The notes below the pieces were generated by a model. The model was given only the letters and a program-made list of their open reading frames with translations. It ran no database searches and was not told the DNA's origin. The position numbers were made by a program, and so were the translations under genes. From Ruminococcus gauvreauii (GTDB lineage Bacteria; Bacillota; Clostridia; Lachnospirales; Lachnospiraceae), in the NCBI RefSeq assembly GCF_025151995.1, contig NZ_CP102290.1, forward strand, positions 4,081,840 through 4,145,839: a stretch of DNA of 64,000 nucleotides. Reading direction: 5' to 3'. Of the stretch, positions 8,217 to 16,770 are shown in pieces; the first letter of the stretch is position 1; each line of letters starts with the position of its first letter.

Positions 8217-9346
8217 ACTCTTCTGACCTCTCCCTGCAGATAATTTCTATTCTGAAGTCCGACATTCAGGACGAGTCCCATTCCGATGAAGAGACTGACC
8301 ATGGAACTCAGACCGTAGCTGACAAATGGAAGCGGAGTTCCCGTGTTCGGCATCAGTCCGGTCGCCACGCAGATGTTGATGAAACTCTGAAGCGCAACAA
8401 CCGTCGCTACCCCGCAGCAGATCAGCCTGCCGGATAGATCCTTGGCTCTCCTGCCGGTCAGAATACATTCAATACAGATCAGGAAAAGCAGCAGGATAAT
8501 GCCGGCAGCGCCCAGAAATCCGAGCTCCTCTCCTGCCACCGCATAGATAAAATCCGTCTGTATCTGAGATACAAAGTTGCCTTTATTCGATGAGGAAACT
8601 TTATTATTATTGTAGCCCTTTCCGGTCAGCTGTCCGGAACCGATGGCTGTCTTGGAATTCTGCTGCTGTACGATATCATCCGAGTACGCGGCATCTTCCG
8701 GATACAGCCAGGACATGATACGGTCCTTCTGATAACCTTCCAAAATCTCAAGATCCGTCTGAGTGACCAGAATCAGAAAACCGACGACGAGCGGAACCAT
8801 AATAATTAATACGGTTCCGATAATCTTATAGCTGAGTCCTGCAATATACAAAAGCACACAGAACAGTGCCGCTACGGTGATCGTGTTTTTCAGGTCAGGC
8901 TGTATCTTGATCAGAATCAGCGGGACAGCTACCAGTATGACTGAGCTGACCAGTGTCTTAAACGTGTTCAGGTCATCCTCATGATCCATCAGATACTTCG
9001 CAAAGAACAGGATGAGGATGATCTTTGACAGCTCCGTCGGCTGAAACTGGAAAGAACCGATGGCGATCCAGCGGGTCGCACCGTAGGTTTCCTTACCCAT
9101 GAAACGCACGGCAAGCAGCATCAGAATATTTGCGATATACATGATCCAGTAAAAATTCAGGATCCAGCTGAAGTCGATCAGGGAGACGACGGCCATGACG
9201 ACGACTCCCAGAATGACCCCGAACAGCTGCTTTGTCTGCAGAGACTGCATGGCACTTCCGACCAGCATGACACCCATACCGCTGATCAGCAGCAGCCATA
9301 AAACCAATCTGAAATTGTAGTCTTTTAACTTATATAGTTTAAACAT
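8213..9346 (-). CDS. rodA: Rod shape-determining protein RodA (SEDS glycosyltransferase)
   Basis: SEDS-family peptidoglycan polymerase that works with a class B PBP during elongation. The 377-residue protein has about ten transmembrane segments. Family features include RWIAIGSFQFQPTELSKI, the extracellular QTD region near QIQTDFIYAVAGEELG, and the C-terminal GLMPNTGTPLPFVSYGLSS motif. Location next to minDE, PBP2 and mreBCD favours RodA over FtsW or SpoVE. It follows minE by 15 bases and overlaps the carboxypeptidase gene. Confidence 0.92.
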   Translation of the reverse strand: MFKLYKLKDYNFRLVLWLLLISGMGVMLVGSAMQSLQTKQLFGVILGVVVMAVVSLIDFSWILNFYWIMYIANILMLLAVRFMGKETYGATRWIAIGSFQFQPTELSKIILILFFAKYLMDHEDDLNTFKTLVSSVILVAVPLILIKIQPDLKNTITVAALFCVLLYIAGLSYKIIGTVLIIMVPLVVGFLILVTQTDLEILEGYQKDRIMSWLYPEDAAYSDDIVQQQNSKTAIGSGQLTGKGYNNNKVSSSNKGNFVSQIQTDFIYAVAGEELGFLGAAGIILLLFLICIECILTGRRAKDLSGRLICCGVATVVALQSFINICVATGLMPNTGTPLPFVSYGLSSMVSLFIGMGLVLNVGLQNRNYLQGEVRRV

Positions 9347-9361
9347 AAGATTCCTTTGTTA

Positions 9362-9625
9362 TTATTTCACTTTCGTGAATTCATTGTGCGGTGTTTTTTT
9401 AACCGATATGGTAGCCATAAGTCTCGGAGGTGTCGCTGTGAATGTCAGTGCAACACCATCCTCTTCTACCAGTATGTATTTATTTACGGTTTTCATCAAA
9501 TCTTTCTTCAGCATAATCAGGATTCCGGGAGAACAGTCGATACGCTCGGCATTTACGAGAAGTTTCAGCCGGTCTTTTGCTATCCTGCCCGTATTTTTTC
9601 GTTTTGATCCAAACACCACTGCCAC
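9362..9625 (-). CDS. minE: Division site topological specificity factor MinE
   Basis: MinE stimulates MinD ATPase and drives its release from the membrane. The 87-residue protein has the expected RKNTGRIAKDRLKLLV segment (MinD-contact region) and a topological specificity domain through KYILVEEDGVALTF. The frame opens with GTG at 9625, three bases after the minD stop; further GTG codons follow at once, so the exact start is uncertain by a few residues. MinE with MinD, and no MinC in the cluster, is notable. Confidence 0.9.
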   Translation of the reverse strand: MAVVFGSKRKNTGRIAKDRLKLLVNAERIDCSPGILIMLKKDLMKTVNKYILVEEDGVALTFTATPPRLMATISVKKTPHNEFTKVK

Positions 9626-9628
9626 CCC

Positions 9629-10414
9629 CTACCTGTTTTTGAAAAGGCGTCTGAAAAGTCCTTTTTTCTCAGTAAGGTCCAGAAGCGGAATCTGTTCACC
9701 CAGGATTCTCCGGCAGATGTTCAGATATGCCTGTCCTGCAAGAGATGGTCCGCCTGCCAGCGGCTCCCCCTGATTTGTTGCAATTACAATGTTCTCGTCA
9801 TCCGGAACAGCACCGATCAGGTCAACTGCCAGGATATCCACGACATCTTCCACAGACATCATGTCTCCGCGTTTGACCATATCCATGCGGAGCCGATTGA
9901 TGACAAGCTGAATATTGCGTAGATCGTCCGCCTCCAGGAGGCCTATGATACGGTCTGCATCCCTGATTGCAGAGACTTCCGGTGTCGTCACCACCACGGC
10001 TCTTGTGGCGCCGGCAACAGCGTTTTTAAATCCCTGTTCAATACCGGCCGGACAGTCCAGCAGGATAAAATCAAATTCCTCTCTTAGATCGTCACACAGC
10101 TTTTTCATCTGTTCCGGCGTCACGGACGTCTTATCTCTGGTCTGTGCTGACGGAAGCAGAAACAGTTTGTCCGGAAACTGCTTGTCTTTGATCAGTGCCT
10201 GTTTCATGCGGCAGTTGCCCTCGATGACATCCACCAGATTATATACGATCCGGTTTTCAAGTCCCATGACGACATCCAGATTCCGAAGTCCGATATCTGT
10301 GTCAACCAGAACTGTCTTTTTGCCGAGAGCGGCAAGACCGCAGCCGATATTGGCTGTCGTCGTCGTCTTGCCGACGCCCCCTTTTCCTGATGTTACTACA
10401 ATTACTTCACTCAT
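9629..10414 (-). CDS. minD: Septum site-determining ATPase MinD
   Basis: Membrane-cycling ParA/MinD ATPase that positions division. The 261-residue protein has the deviant Walker A motif SGKGGVGKTTTTANIG at the N-terminus, DTDIGLRNLD in switch I, and LLDCPAGIE as Walker B. The C-terminus (KKGLFRRLFKNR) is the amphipathic membrane-targeting helix, so the protein is intact. It follows the PBP2 gene by 47 bases; in related genomes minC often fills this position, but here there is no room for it. Confidence 0.95.
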   Translation of the reverse strand: MSEVIVVTSGKGGVGKTTTTANIGCGLAALGKKTVLVDTDIGLRNLDVVMGLENRIVYNLVDVIEGNCRMKQALIKDKQFPDKLFLLPSAQTRDKTSVTPEQMKKLCDDLREEFDFILLDCPAGIEQGFKNAVAGATRAVVVTTPEVSAIRDADRIIGLLEADDLRNIQLVINRLRMDMVKRGDMMSVEDVVDILAVDLIGAVPDDENIVIATNQGEPLAGGPSLAGQAYLNICRRILGEQIPLLDLTEKKGLFRRLFKNR

Positions 10415-10461
10415 GATGCATCCTCCAAACGATTTCTTTTTTTAATTATCCGCTTTTGTAT

Positions 10462-13365
10462 TTAATCGGTCTGTTCGTTGGAAGTACCTTCCTGAGCCGC
10501 AGTCCCGGTCAGGATTTCCGTTTCATCTTTCAGTTCAAAATAATAATTTAAAATATCCTTAGCCACTAACGCCGCGTTAGTGGAGGAATACCCGTAGGCA
10601 ATACGCACTGCCATCGATATTTCCGGATTTTCATACGGAGCATAGCCGATGAAAAGTCCGTGGCTGGTGCGGTTTCTGGACTGCTGCGCCGTACCGGTCT
10701 TGCCGGCAAGCGAAACATTCAGATCCTGGAATAACTCTTTGTTGGTTTCGGTGATAACGCCCCTCATGCCGACATGGATATCGTCCCAGATATACTGGGG
10801 AACTTCCAGCTGGCTCTGAACCTGCGGAGTCAGATCTTCAATCAGGTTGCCGGAAGAATCGGTCACCTTATCCAGCAGTGAGATATCATAGCTCGTACCG
10901 CCGTTGGCAAGTGTCGACACATAGCGTGCGAGCTGAGACGTTGTATAGTTGTGCGTACCCTGACCGATTGCCGAAGGAATCGGCATCTGGTCGGAAATCT
11001 GAGGGTCTGCCTCTGATATTTCGATGCCGGAGTTCTGATCAAAGTCAAACAGTTCGGCATAGTTGGTGATCTTCTGTGTGGCATTGTTGTCCGAGAAGAC
11101 GTTGTTCTCATCCAGTCCCAGCCGGTAAGCCACTTCACTGAAAAAGACGTTGCAGGAGTTTGTAATACCTCCCCGGATATTCAGCAGGCCATGGCCGTCC
11201 CTCTTCCAGCATCGGAGCTCGGAACCGTCGATCCTGTCAAAAATACCGGTACACTGGATCGTGGATTCATCATCGATGACGCCTTCCATCAATCCCGCGA
11301 CGGTTGTCACAAGCTTAAATGTCGAACCTGGTGCCGTACGCTGCTGAGTCGCCTTATTATAAAACGGCTCCGACAGATCACTCGTCAATTTTCTATAATA
11401 ACCGGTATCCATCTGATTTGCAAGCCGGTTATTGTCATACCCCGGATATGTGACGCATGCCTTGATCTCGCCGGTATTCGGATCCGTGATGACCACAGAG
11501 CCGGAACACGGGTCGAGCGCCAGCTGTGCGGGGGTGATCTCCAGATTCCTGATCTTACTCATCATTAAATCATAGGAACTCGTCTGCCCAGCCATGAACG
11601 ATGCATACAGGTCATCGTCTTTCGACAGTACGCCCTGATCGTACAGAATCGTACACAACTCATTGCCCGAGATCACATCGTCCAGCAGCATATATTTGTA
11701 CAGCAGCTTGGAAAATGCGATATCTGTTTTCAGGTAATCCGCGATATACGCCGCCAGTGCTGCATACACCTCCCTGGAATCCAGATATGTGTTTTCCTCT
11801 GTGAATCTGGAAATATCGATCCAGTTCTGGCTTGCCGCATATGTCAGGAACTCCTGGAGGCTGATCGTCTCATCCTGTGTCCAGGCCAGATATGTCTGAT
11901 CTGATTTATCAATAGCATTTTTATCCAGGATGCCGGTGTCATCCATCAGCATTTCATTGACGATATAACTGATGTAGACCTGCATCTCCTCCCTCATATC
12001 TTTGTAAGCCTGCGGAGAATCACCCGTCAGTTCACGGCCGACCTCCTCAAAGATCTCTGCCTGCTTGGCCTCGAATTTTGACTGCACGCTGCGCTCCGTA
12101 TCAGAGGCATCTTCAGCGGAAAAATGGCTGATATCCAGAATGCTGTTGTTGACAAGCGCATAGTAGACATCATAGATCGGGATGGGGATCGCGGAAGTAT
12201 CGGTATTCTCATCCGTCTCAAACGTTTTGATCGGCTGAATATTTAATGCAAGAACACCGGCGATTCTCTGTTCGAGGATCTTGTATGCCGCGATCTGAAG
12301 TTCCTTGTCGATCGTCAGGTAAACATCATTTCCCTGGACGGGATCCGTTTTGGAATCCTTATCGATTTCCAGTACTTTTCCGAGATTATCGACGTATACA
12401 GTCTCCTTCCCGTCCGTTCCCTGCAGAGTTGTCTCCATAACCTCCTCGATCCCCGTTTTGCCGACAATGGAGGTTGTGGAATAGTTTGGATTTTCTTCTC
12501 TCAGCGAATCAAGCTCTTCGGCAGAAATTTTTCCCGTATAGCCGATCAGGGAGGAGAAATAAACACTGTCCTCGTAGACACGAACCGAATCCTCGGCGAT
12601 GTCCACGCCTTCCAGGCTGTTTTTATTTTCCATGATGGTTGCCACGGTCTCCTCACTGACATCCGTCGCGATTGTCACTGCCACGTATTTCTGATAGCTT
12701 GTGGTCGACAGCAGATAGCGGATCGAAACCATTTTCAGCAGTTCTTCCTTTGTATATTCTGCCGGCAGCCCATACTCCGCCAGTTCTTCCTCCGTGTACG
12801 GATTCTCAGATAAGATAATTCCGAAGCGGTCGTCTCCCGCCAGGTCTTTCATGATCTGATCCGGTGAAGCGTTCACTTCATCTGCTTTCAGATCATCGAT
12901 CAGGCTGTGTCCGTAGACATCGGCGCGGAACCGCGAGAGTGAAAAGTCGGTAACGTCAAATTCATAATTGCCGTTCTCATCCAGAACAATATGGAAACTG
13001 TGGTCGATGGAATCCCCGTTAGCCTCCACGAGCTGTATGATCCGGTAGATCTCACTGTTCAGTGACAGATTCCGGATCCGCCGGTTCGCATATGTTCCGC
13101 TGTCCTCCAGTGTGATGGAGTATGACAGCTCGTTCGATGCAAGTACATTGCCGTCGCAGTCCAGAATATTTCCGCGCGTACTTTTCAACGTCCGCTCACG
13201 GGTCGTCTGCAGAGAGAAATTGTCCGCGTATTCCTGGCCATGAATGATCTGCAGAGAAAATATCCGCTGTATCAGAATAAACGCCATGACGAGAAACAAC
13301 GCGATCAGTACGGTGCTCCTGCTCAGTCTGAACTTTTTAAATATCTTTTTTATCTTCTTAACCAA
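10462..13365 (-). CDS. Class B penicillin-binding protein 2 (elongation transpeptidase), enlarged
   Basis: Peptidoglycan D,D-transpeptidase, the presumed RodA partner. It has an N-terminal transmembrane helix (about residues 17-38), a PBP dimerisation domain, and a transpeptidase domain with STFK (PGSTFKLVT), SCN (TNSCNVFF) and KTG (LAGKTGTAQ). At 967 residues it is far longer than the usual 600-750. The extra length is an insertion of about 230 residues (roughly 370-610), rich in Asp, Ile and Tyr, between the DKELQIAAYKILEQR strand and LDPCSGSVVITDPNTGEI. The frame opens with TTG at 13365 and overlaps mreD by 16 bases. Related gut clostridia may share the insertion. Confidence 0.92.
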   Translation of the reverse strand: MVKKIKKIFKKFRLSRSTVLIALFLVMAFILIQRIFSLQIIHGQEYADNFSLQTTRERTLKSTRGNILDCDGNVLASNELSYSITLEDSGTYANRRIRNLSLNSEIYRIIQLVEANGDSIDHSFHIVLDENGNYEFDVTDFSLSRFRADVYGHSLIDDLKADEVNASPDQIMKDLAGDDRFGIILSENPYTEEELAEYGLPAEYTKEELLKMVSIRYLLSTTSYQKYVAVTIATDVSEETVATIMENKNSLEGVDIAEDSVRVYEDSVYFSSLIGYTGKISAEELDSLREENPNYSTTSIVGKTGIEEVMETTLQGTDGKETVYVDNLGKVLEIDKDSKTDPVQGNDVYLTIDKELQIAAYKILEQRIAGVLALNIQPIKTFETDENTDTSAIPIPIYDVYYALVNNSILDISHFSAEDASDTERSVQSKFEAKQAEIFEEVGRELTGDSPQAYKDMREEMQVYISYIVNEMLMDDTGILDKNAIDKSDQTYLAWTQDETISLQEFLTYAASQNWIDISRFTEENTYLDSREVYAALAAYIADYLKTDIAFSKLLYKYMLLDDVISGNELCTILYDQGVLSKDDDLYASFMAGQTSSYDLMMSKIRNLEITPAQLALDPCSGSVVITDPNTGEIKACVTYPGYDNNRLANQMDTGYYRKLTSDLSEPFYNKATQQRTAPGSTFKLVTTVAGLMEGVIDDESTIQCTGIFDRIDGSELRCWKRDGHGLLNIRGGITNSCNVFFSEVAYRLGLDENNVFSDNNATQKITNYAELFDFDQNSGIEISEADPQISDQMPIPSAIGQGTHNYTTSQLARYVSTLANGGTSYDISLLDKVTDSSGNLIEDLTPQVQSQLEVPQYIWDDIHVGMRGVITETNKELFQDLNVSLAGKTGTAQQSRNRTSHGLFIGYAPYENPEISMAVRIAYGYSSTNAALVAKDILNYYFELKDETEILTGTAAQEGTSNEQTD

Positions 13366-13877
13366 GGTGATCGTTGTCCTTCCATTTCGTGTTCAAGCAG
13401 CTGTCGGTTGATCCATAAATACAGACGGTAGAATAGCAGTGTCATAACAACCGTATAAACGATTTCCGGAATGATGATCTGCTTCAGGTATCCCAAAAAA
13501 TTCAGGCGGCCCCGAAGCATGAACTGCAGTCCGTAAATGACGATTCCGTATACCGCGTCACTGGCCGTCACCAGCATTGTCGGTACTTTGATATCCTCGT
13601 CATAATAGACTTTGTATAAGAATCCATTCAGATATCCGATCCACATATATAAAAGTGCATGGAATCCGAAGAGGTTTCCGTAAAACATATCGATCATCAG
13701 TCCGCTTAAGAATCCGGTAAACATGCCGATACGCTTTCCGCACATAAATCCGAACGATACCGTCAGGATCAGAAGCAGGTTCGGAGTAATAGATGCGATG
13801 GAAAGCGCCTTGAATACCGTACTCTGCAGCAAAAAAGTCAAAAGGACCAGAACAGCCAGAATCAGTTTTCTGCGCAT
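13350..13877 (-). CDS. mreD: Rod shape-determining protein MreD
   Basis: Polytopic membrane protein of the elongasome. It has 175 residues with about five hydrophobic helices, the usual MreD size and pattern, with MRRKLILAVLVLLTFLLQS at the N-terminus. The ATG at 13877 has GGAGGAG just upstream and shares one base with the mreC stop (TGATG), so translation is coupled. MreD is poorly conserved; the call rests on topology, length and position after mreC. Confidence 0.88.
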   Translation of the reverse strand: MRRKLILAVLVLLTFLLQSTVFKALSIASITPNLLLILTVSFGFMCGKRIGMFTGFLSGLMIDMFYGNLFGFHALLYMWIGYLNGFLYKVYYDEDIKVPTMLVTASDAVYGIVIYGLQFMLRGRLNFLGYLKQIIIPEIVYTVVMTLLFYRLYLWINRQLLEHEMEGQRSPWLRR

Positions 13878-14731
13878 CAGTCTCCTCCTTTATTCTTCAG
13901 TTCTTTTATCACCAGAACTTCGTGGATATGGGCAAAATCAACAACCGGAATCAGATATCCGTTCTTTGTCAGATTATTCGTATCATTATTGATCTCATCG
14001 ATGTATCCGATCAGAATACCTTTCAGGAATTTGTCACTGATATTCGAGGTCACGATCCGGTCACCGACCTGCGCCTTATCTTCCTTGTCTTTCAGCTGGA
14101 TAAAATTAAGCTTTCCCTCATCCATCAGCAGAAGATTGCCTGTTACGACGCAATCATCCGATGTGGTTGCGACCATGGCACTGACATTGCTGGAGTCATC
14201 GATGATGGAACGGACAGTGGCCCAGTCTTTTCCGACTTCGGTTACGATACCGGCAAGTCCTCCGTTGGCGAGAACGTTCATATCCACCTGGATACCGTCA
14301 TCACTGCCGCGGTTAATCACGAATGTATTATACCAGTTGCCGGGATCTTTTGAAATGACCTGTGCGGCCACCTTTTCGTACTCGGAATAATCCTTATCCA
14401 GCGTATACATCTGTCTCAGACGCTCCAGCTCATCCTGGTCCTGCAGCAGATTACTGTTCTCTTCCGTCAGTTTATCGACTTTCTCCTGCAGGGCGTCATT
14501 CTCATTCTTCAGTTTCCTTGCATTCATAAAGCCGCTCGTCTGATCCCGCAGCCACGTACCTGCCACGTTAATCCCCTTTTGAAAAGGAGATATGACATAG
14601 CCTGCACCCTGCTGAACCGGGGCAAAGGAAAACCTGGAGGTCGCTGCGAGTGCGATCAGACCGATACAGACGATGGTCATGATGATGATCCAGTGTTTTG
14701 TTTTTATGGAAAACCGATTCTTTTTTTTCAT
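13877..14731 (-). CDS. mreC: Rod shape-determining protein MreC
   Basis: Bitopic protein that links cytoplasmic MreB to PBP2 outside the membrane. The 284-residue protein has an N-terminal transmembrane helix (about residues 14-32), a coiled coil (about 67-105, ARKLKNENDALQEKVDKLTE), and the two-barrel MreC domain with VINRGSDDGIQVDMNVLANG. It lies between mreB and mreD as usual. Confidence 0.93.
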   Translation of the reverse strand: MKKKNRFSIKTKHWIIIMTIVCIGLIALAATSRFSFAPVQQGAGYVISPFQKGINVAGTWLRDQTSGFMNARKLKNENDALQEKVDKLTEENSNLLQDQDELERLRQMYTLDKDYSEYEKVAAQVISKDPGNWYNTFVINRGSDDGIQVDMNVLANGGLAGIVTEVGKDWATVRSIIDDSSNVSAMVATTSDDCVVTGNLLLMDEGKLNFIQLKDKEDKAQVGDRIVTSNISDKFLKGILIGYIDEINNDTNNLTKNGYLIPVVDFAHIHEVLVIKELKNKGGD

Positions 14732-14745
14732 GCTTTGTCCTCAAT

Positions 14746-15774
14746 TTAAAATCTGTATTTCTTGTTGCTGCTTTTTGCTGTGAATGCCCAGTGCTGCAGG
14801 GACTTGTGATTGATGATCTCTTTCAGTCCATAGACCGCAGACGTGTCACTGTATTGGGAAATATGGGCAGCACATCCGATCTGGCCGGCCAGATACCCAT
14901 CGATATACGGAATCCTGGTACAGCCTCCGGTCAGGTAGATCCCTTCCCTGGTAATGCTGTTATGTATCTGAGGCGGAGTTCGTTCCAGAAACAGCTGGAT
15001 TTCATCCGCCGCCTGCCGCAGCTGAGTGCGGATGACCTCATTGATCACCGCGGAGCTGACCACGCCTTCTTTCGGCAGACCGGATATTGTATCGAGCCCG
15101 ACTACCTTACGGGCTTCTTTCGTGTCGGCGGCAAGGCCGGCCATGGCTGTTTTCAGACGCGAGGCCATTCTGCGGCTGATATGAAGCCCGCATCGTTTCC
15201 GTACATTGGCGACAATCGCCTCATCGATCCGGTTCCCGCCGAAGGATAACGGCTTGCTGATGATCACTCTGTTGTCGGCAAGGACAGAGATTTCCGTACA
15301 CTCAGCGCCCATATCGACGATCATGGAGCCTTTGCTTCTGGAAATTGGGATTCCAAGGGACAGCGCATTTACAATGGGCCTCTCCACCAGAAAAATCCGG
15401 CTTTTTCGAAGATCACCGCCGCTGGCGATCGTATTATAGGCCCTCTTCTCAATTTCTGTCATGTTCATTGGCACAGAGAAATAGACAATCGGCCTGTTCC
15501 CGAAGTGTCTGTTCAGCTTGCGCAGCAACAGGTGGAGAACCACTTCCAGATGGCCGATGTTGGCAATCATGCCGCCGCTCATCGGAGAAGACACTTCAAT
15601 ATTATGCGGAGCCTTTTCATACATCTCATACGCATCATTTCCCACTGCGAGCACTTCTTCTTTATTGCGGATAGCAATCATGTTTTTTTCTATTAAAATT
15701 TCATCTTTTTTCAGGGAGTAGATCTTGATCGTATCTGAACCGAGATCTACCCCGAATACATGCTGTAAAACCAT
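14746..15774 (-). CDS. mreB: Divergent MreB/Mbl-family actin-like protein
   Basis: Actin-like rod shape protein by position (radC-mreB-mreC-mreD) and overall match. The 342-residue protein keeps the fold blocks: phosphate-1 GVDLGSDTIKIY, VERPIVNALSLGIPI, phosphate-2 VDMGAECTEISVL, and adenosine LTGGCTRIPYID. Several glycines that are nearly invariant in classical MreB (DLGTANT, DIGGGTTE, LTGGGA) are missing, so ATP binding or polymerisation may differ. The tail is also unusual, ending SSNKKYRF. Another, canonical MreB or Mbl may exist elsewhere in the genome. Confidence 0.85.
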   Translation of the reverse strand: MVLQHVFGVDLGSDTIKIYSLKKDEILIEKNMIAIRNKEEVLAVGNDAYEMYEKAPHNIEVSSPMSGGMIANIGHLEVVLHLLLRKLNRHFGNRPIVYFSVPMNMTEIEKRAYNTIASGGDLRKSRIFLVERPIVNALSLGIPISRSKGSMIVDMGAECTEISVLADNRVIISKPLSFGGNRIDEAIVANVRKRCGLHISRRMASRLKTAMAGLAADTKEARKVVGLDTISGLPKEGVVSSAVINEVIRTQLRQAADEIQLFLERTPPQIHNSITREGIYLTGGCTRIPYIDGYLAGQIGCAAHISQYSDTSAVYGLKEIINHKSLQHWAFTAKSSNKKYRF

Positions 15775-15790
15775 AGACTCTATAACCCCT

Positions 15791-16495
15791 TTATGCCCTC
15801 TGTATCATCCCCTCCTGACACAGACTGATATACCGCCGGTCGCCGATAATAATGTGATCCAGCAGATAGATTCCAAGCAGTTCCCCGGCTTCCCGGATGC
15901 GTCTGGTGATCAGGACATCCTCGCTGCTCGGCCGTGGATTTCCGCTAGGGTGGTTGTGTACCAGAATAATATGAACCGCATGAAACTGCAGTGCTGACAA
16001 AAAAATCTCACGCGGAGAAATCAGCGATGCGTTCACAGTGCCTTTGGAAACCTGTACATCACCCAGAAAATGATTCTTTGTATCCAACATCATACATAAC
16101 AGGACTTCCTGTTCCTGATGTCTTAAATCTTCCATATAATAATCGGCGATCGTGTCCGGATTCTTAAAATCCAGAACTGGACTGGACGCCCCTTTTGCGA
16201 TCCGTCTCGACAATTCACCGATACATTTAACCTGTACCGCTTTGACATCCCCGATCCCCTTCACCTCCATCAGCTGTGCAATTGACAGATGGTGGAGGCC
16301 CAGCAGCCCCTCATGCCCTTTAGACAGTGTAAGCAGATGCTGCGCAAGTTCTATGGACGAGGTGCCGTGTGTCCCGCTTCTCAGGATAATGGCGAGAAGC
16401 TCCGCATCTGTCAGAGACTGTGCTCCATGCAGCCGGAATTTTTCATAGGGACGTGATTCGACAGGCAGTTTCTTTATCGTTTGGTGTTTTCTCAT
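15791..16495 (-). CDS. radC: RadC/JAB-domain protein (UPF0758)
   Basis: The 234-residue RadC-family protein has an N-terminal helix-hairpin-helix-like region (MEVKGIGDVKAVQVK) and a C-terminal JAB/MPN metalloprotease-like domain with ILVHNHPSGNPRPSSED. This carries the HxH...S...D metal motif. Despite the name, a role in DNA repair is not supported for the family. It is the first gene of the mre-min cluster. A predicted promoter lies about 220 bases upstream, and the whole leader between them is the family A repeat. Confidence 0.92.
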   Translation of the reverse strand: MRKHQTIKKLPVESRPYEKFRLHGAQSLTDAELLAIILRSGTHGTSSIELAQHLLTLSKGHEGLLGLHHLSIAQLMEVKGIGDVKAVQVKCIGELSRRIAKGASSPVLDFKNPDTIADYYMEDLRHQEQEVLLCMMLDTKNHFLGDVQVSKGTVNASLISPREIFLSALQFHAVHIILVHNHPSGNPRPSSEDVLITRRIREAGELLGIYLLDHIIIGDRRYISLCQEGMIQRA

Positions 16496-16545
16496 AGACC
16501 TCCTGTCTCTCTTCAGGCAGAGTCAGCAGGCACTTTACATAAAAA

Positions 16546-16703
16546 TTTGTAACAGTTCAGACGGCGCATCTTCTTGCCCGGCATATGCCGGGCAAGAAGC
16601 ATCGGATGTTCATCCGATGTGAAAATTTGTGCAGAAACGATCTTATAAGCATGCTTAGCGCTCGCTTCTGCACAAATTTTCCCGCCGTCTGAACTGTTAC
16701 AAA
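16546..16703. repeat. Repeat family A, copy 2: nested palindromic intergenic element
   Basis: A 158-bp element bounded by perfect 21-bp inverted repeats (16546-16566 and 16683-16703, core GTAACAGTTCAGACGGCG). Inside are a perfect 30-bp palindrome at 16570-16599 centred on CATATG, a CATCGGATG/CATCCGATG hairpin at 16600-16619, and a perfect 16-bp inverted repeat (16621-16636 with 16666-16681). TAAGCATGCTTA lies in the loop of the last. It has no coding capacity worth calling. A second, partial copy starts the window. Size and terminal inverted repeats fit a MITE-like or REP-like element; structured RNA is the other possibility. Confidence 0.88.
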
Positions 16704-16708
16704 AATTC

Positions 16709-16738
16709 ATTTTATATTTTAGCACAAATAAGGCACAA
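16709..16738 (-). promoter_or_regulatory. Predicted promoter of the radC-mre-min operon
   Basis: On the minus strand TTGTGC (16738-16733) is followed after 16 bases by TATAAA or after 18 bases by TAAAAT (down to 16709). Transcription would start near 16702-16704, precisely at the outer end of the family A repeat. The mRNA would then begin with the complete palindromic element and reach radC about 205 bases later. Confidence 0.5.
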
Positions 16739-16770
16739 AGTATACCGCTATTTCCCCTTATTTAAAGATT

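Noticed and set aside
16513..16725. A 70-codon minus-strand frame over the family A repeat
   Set aside because: It is created by the palindromic repeat itself and has no ribosome-binding site or homology.
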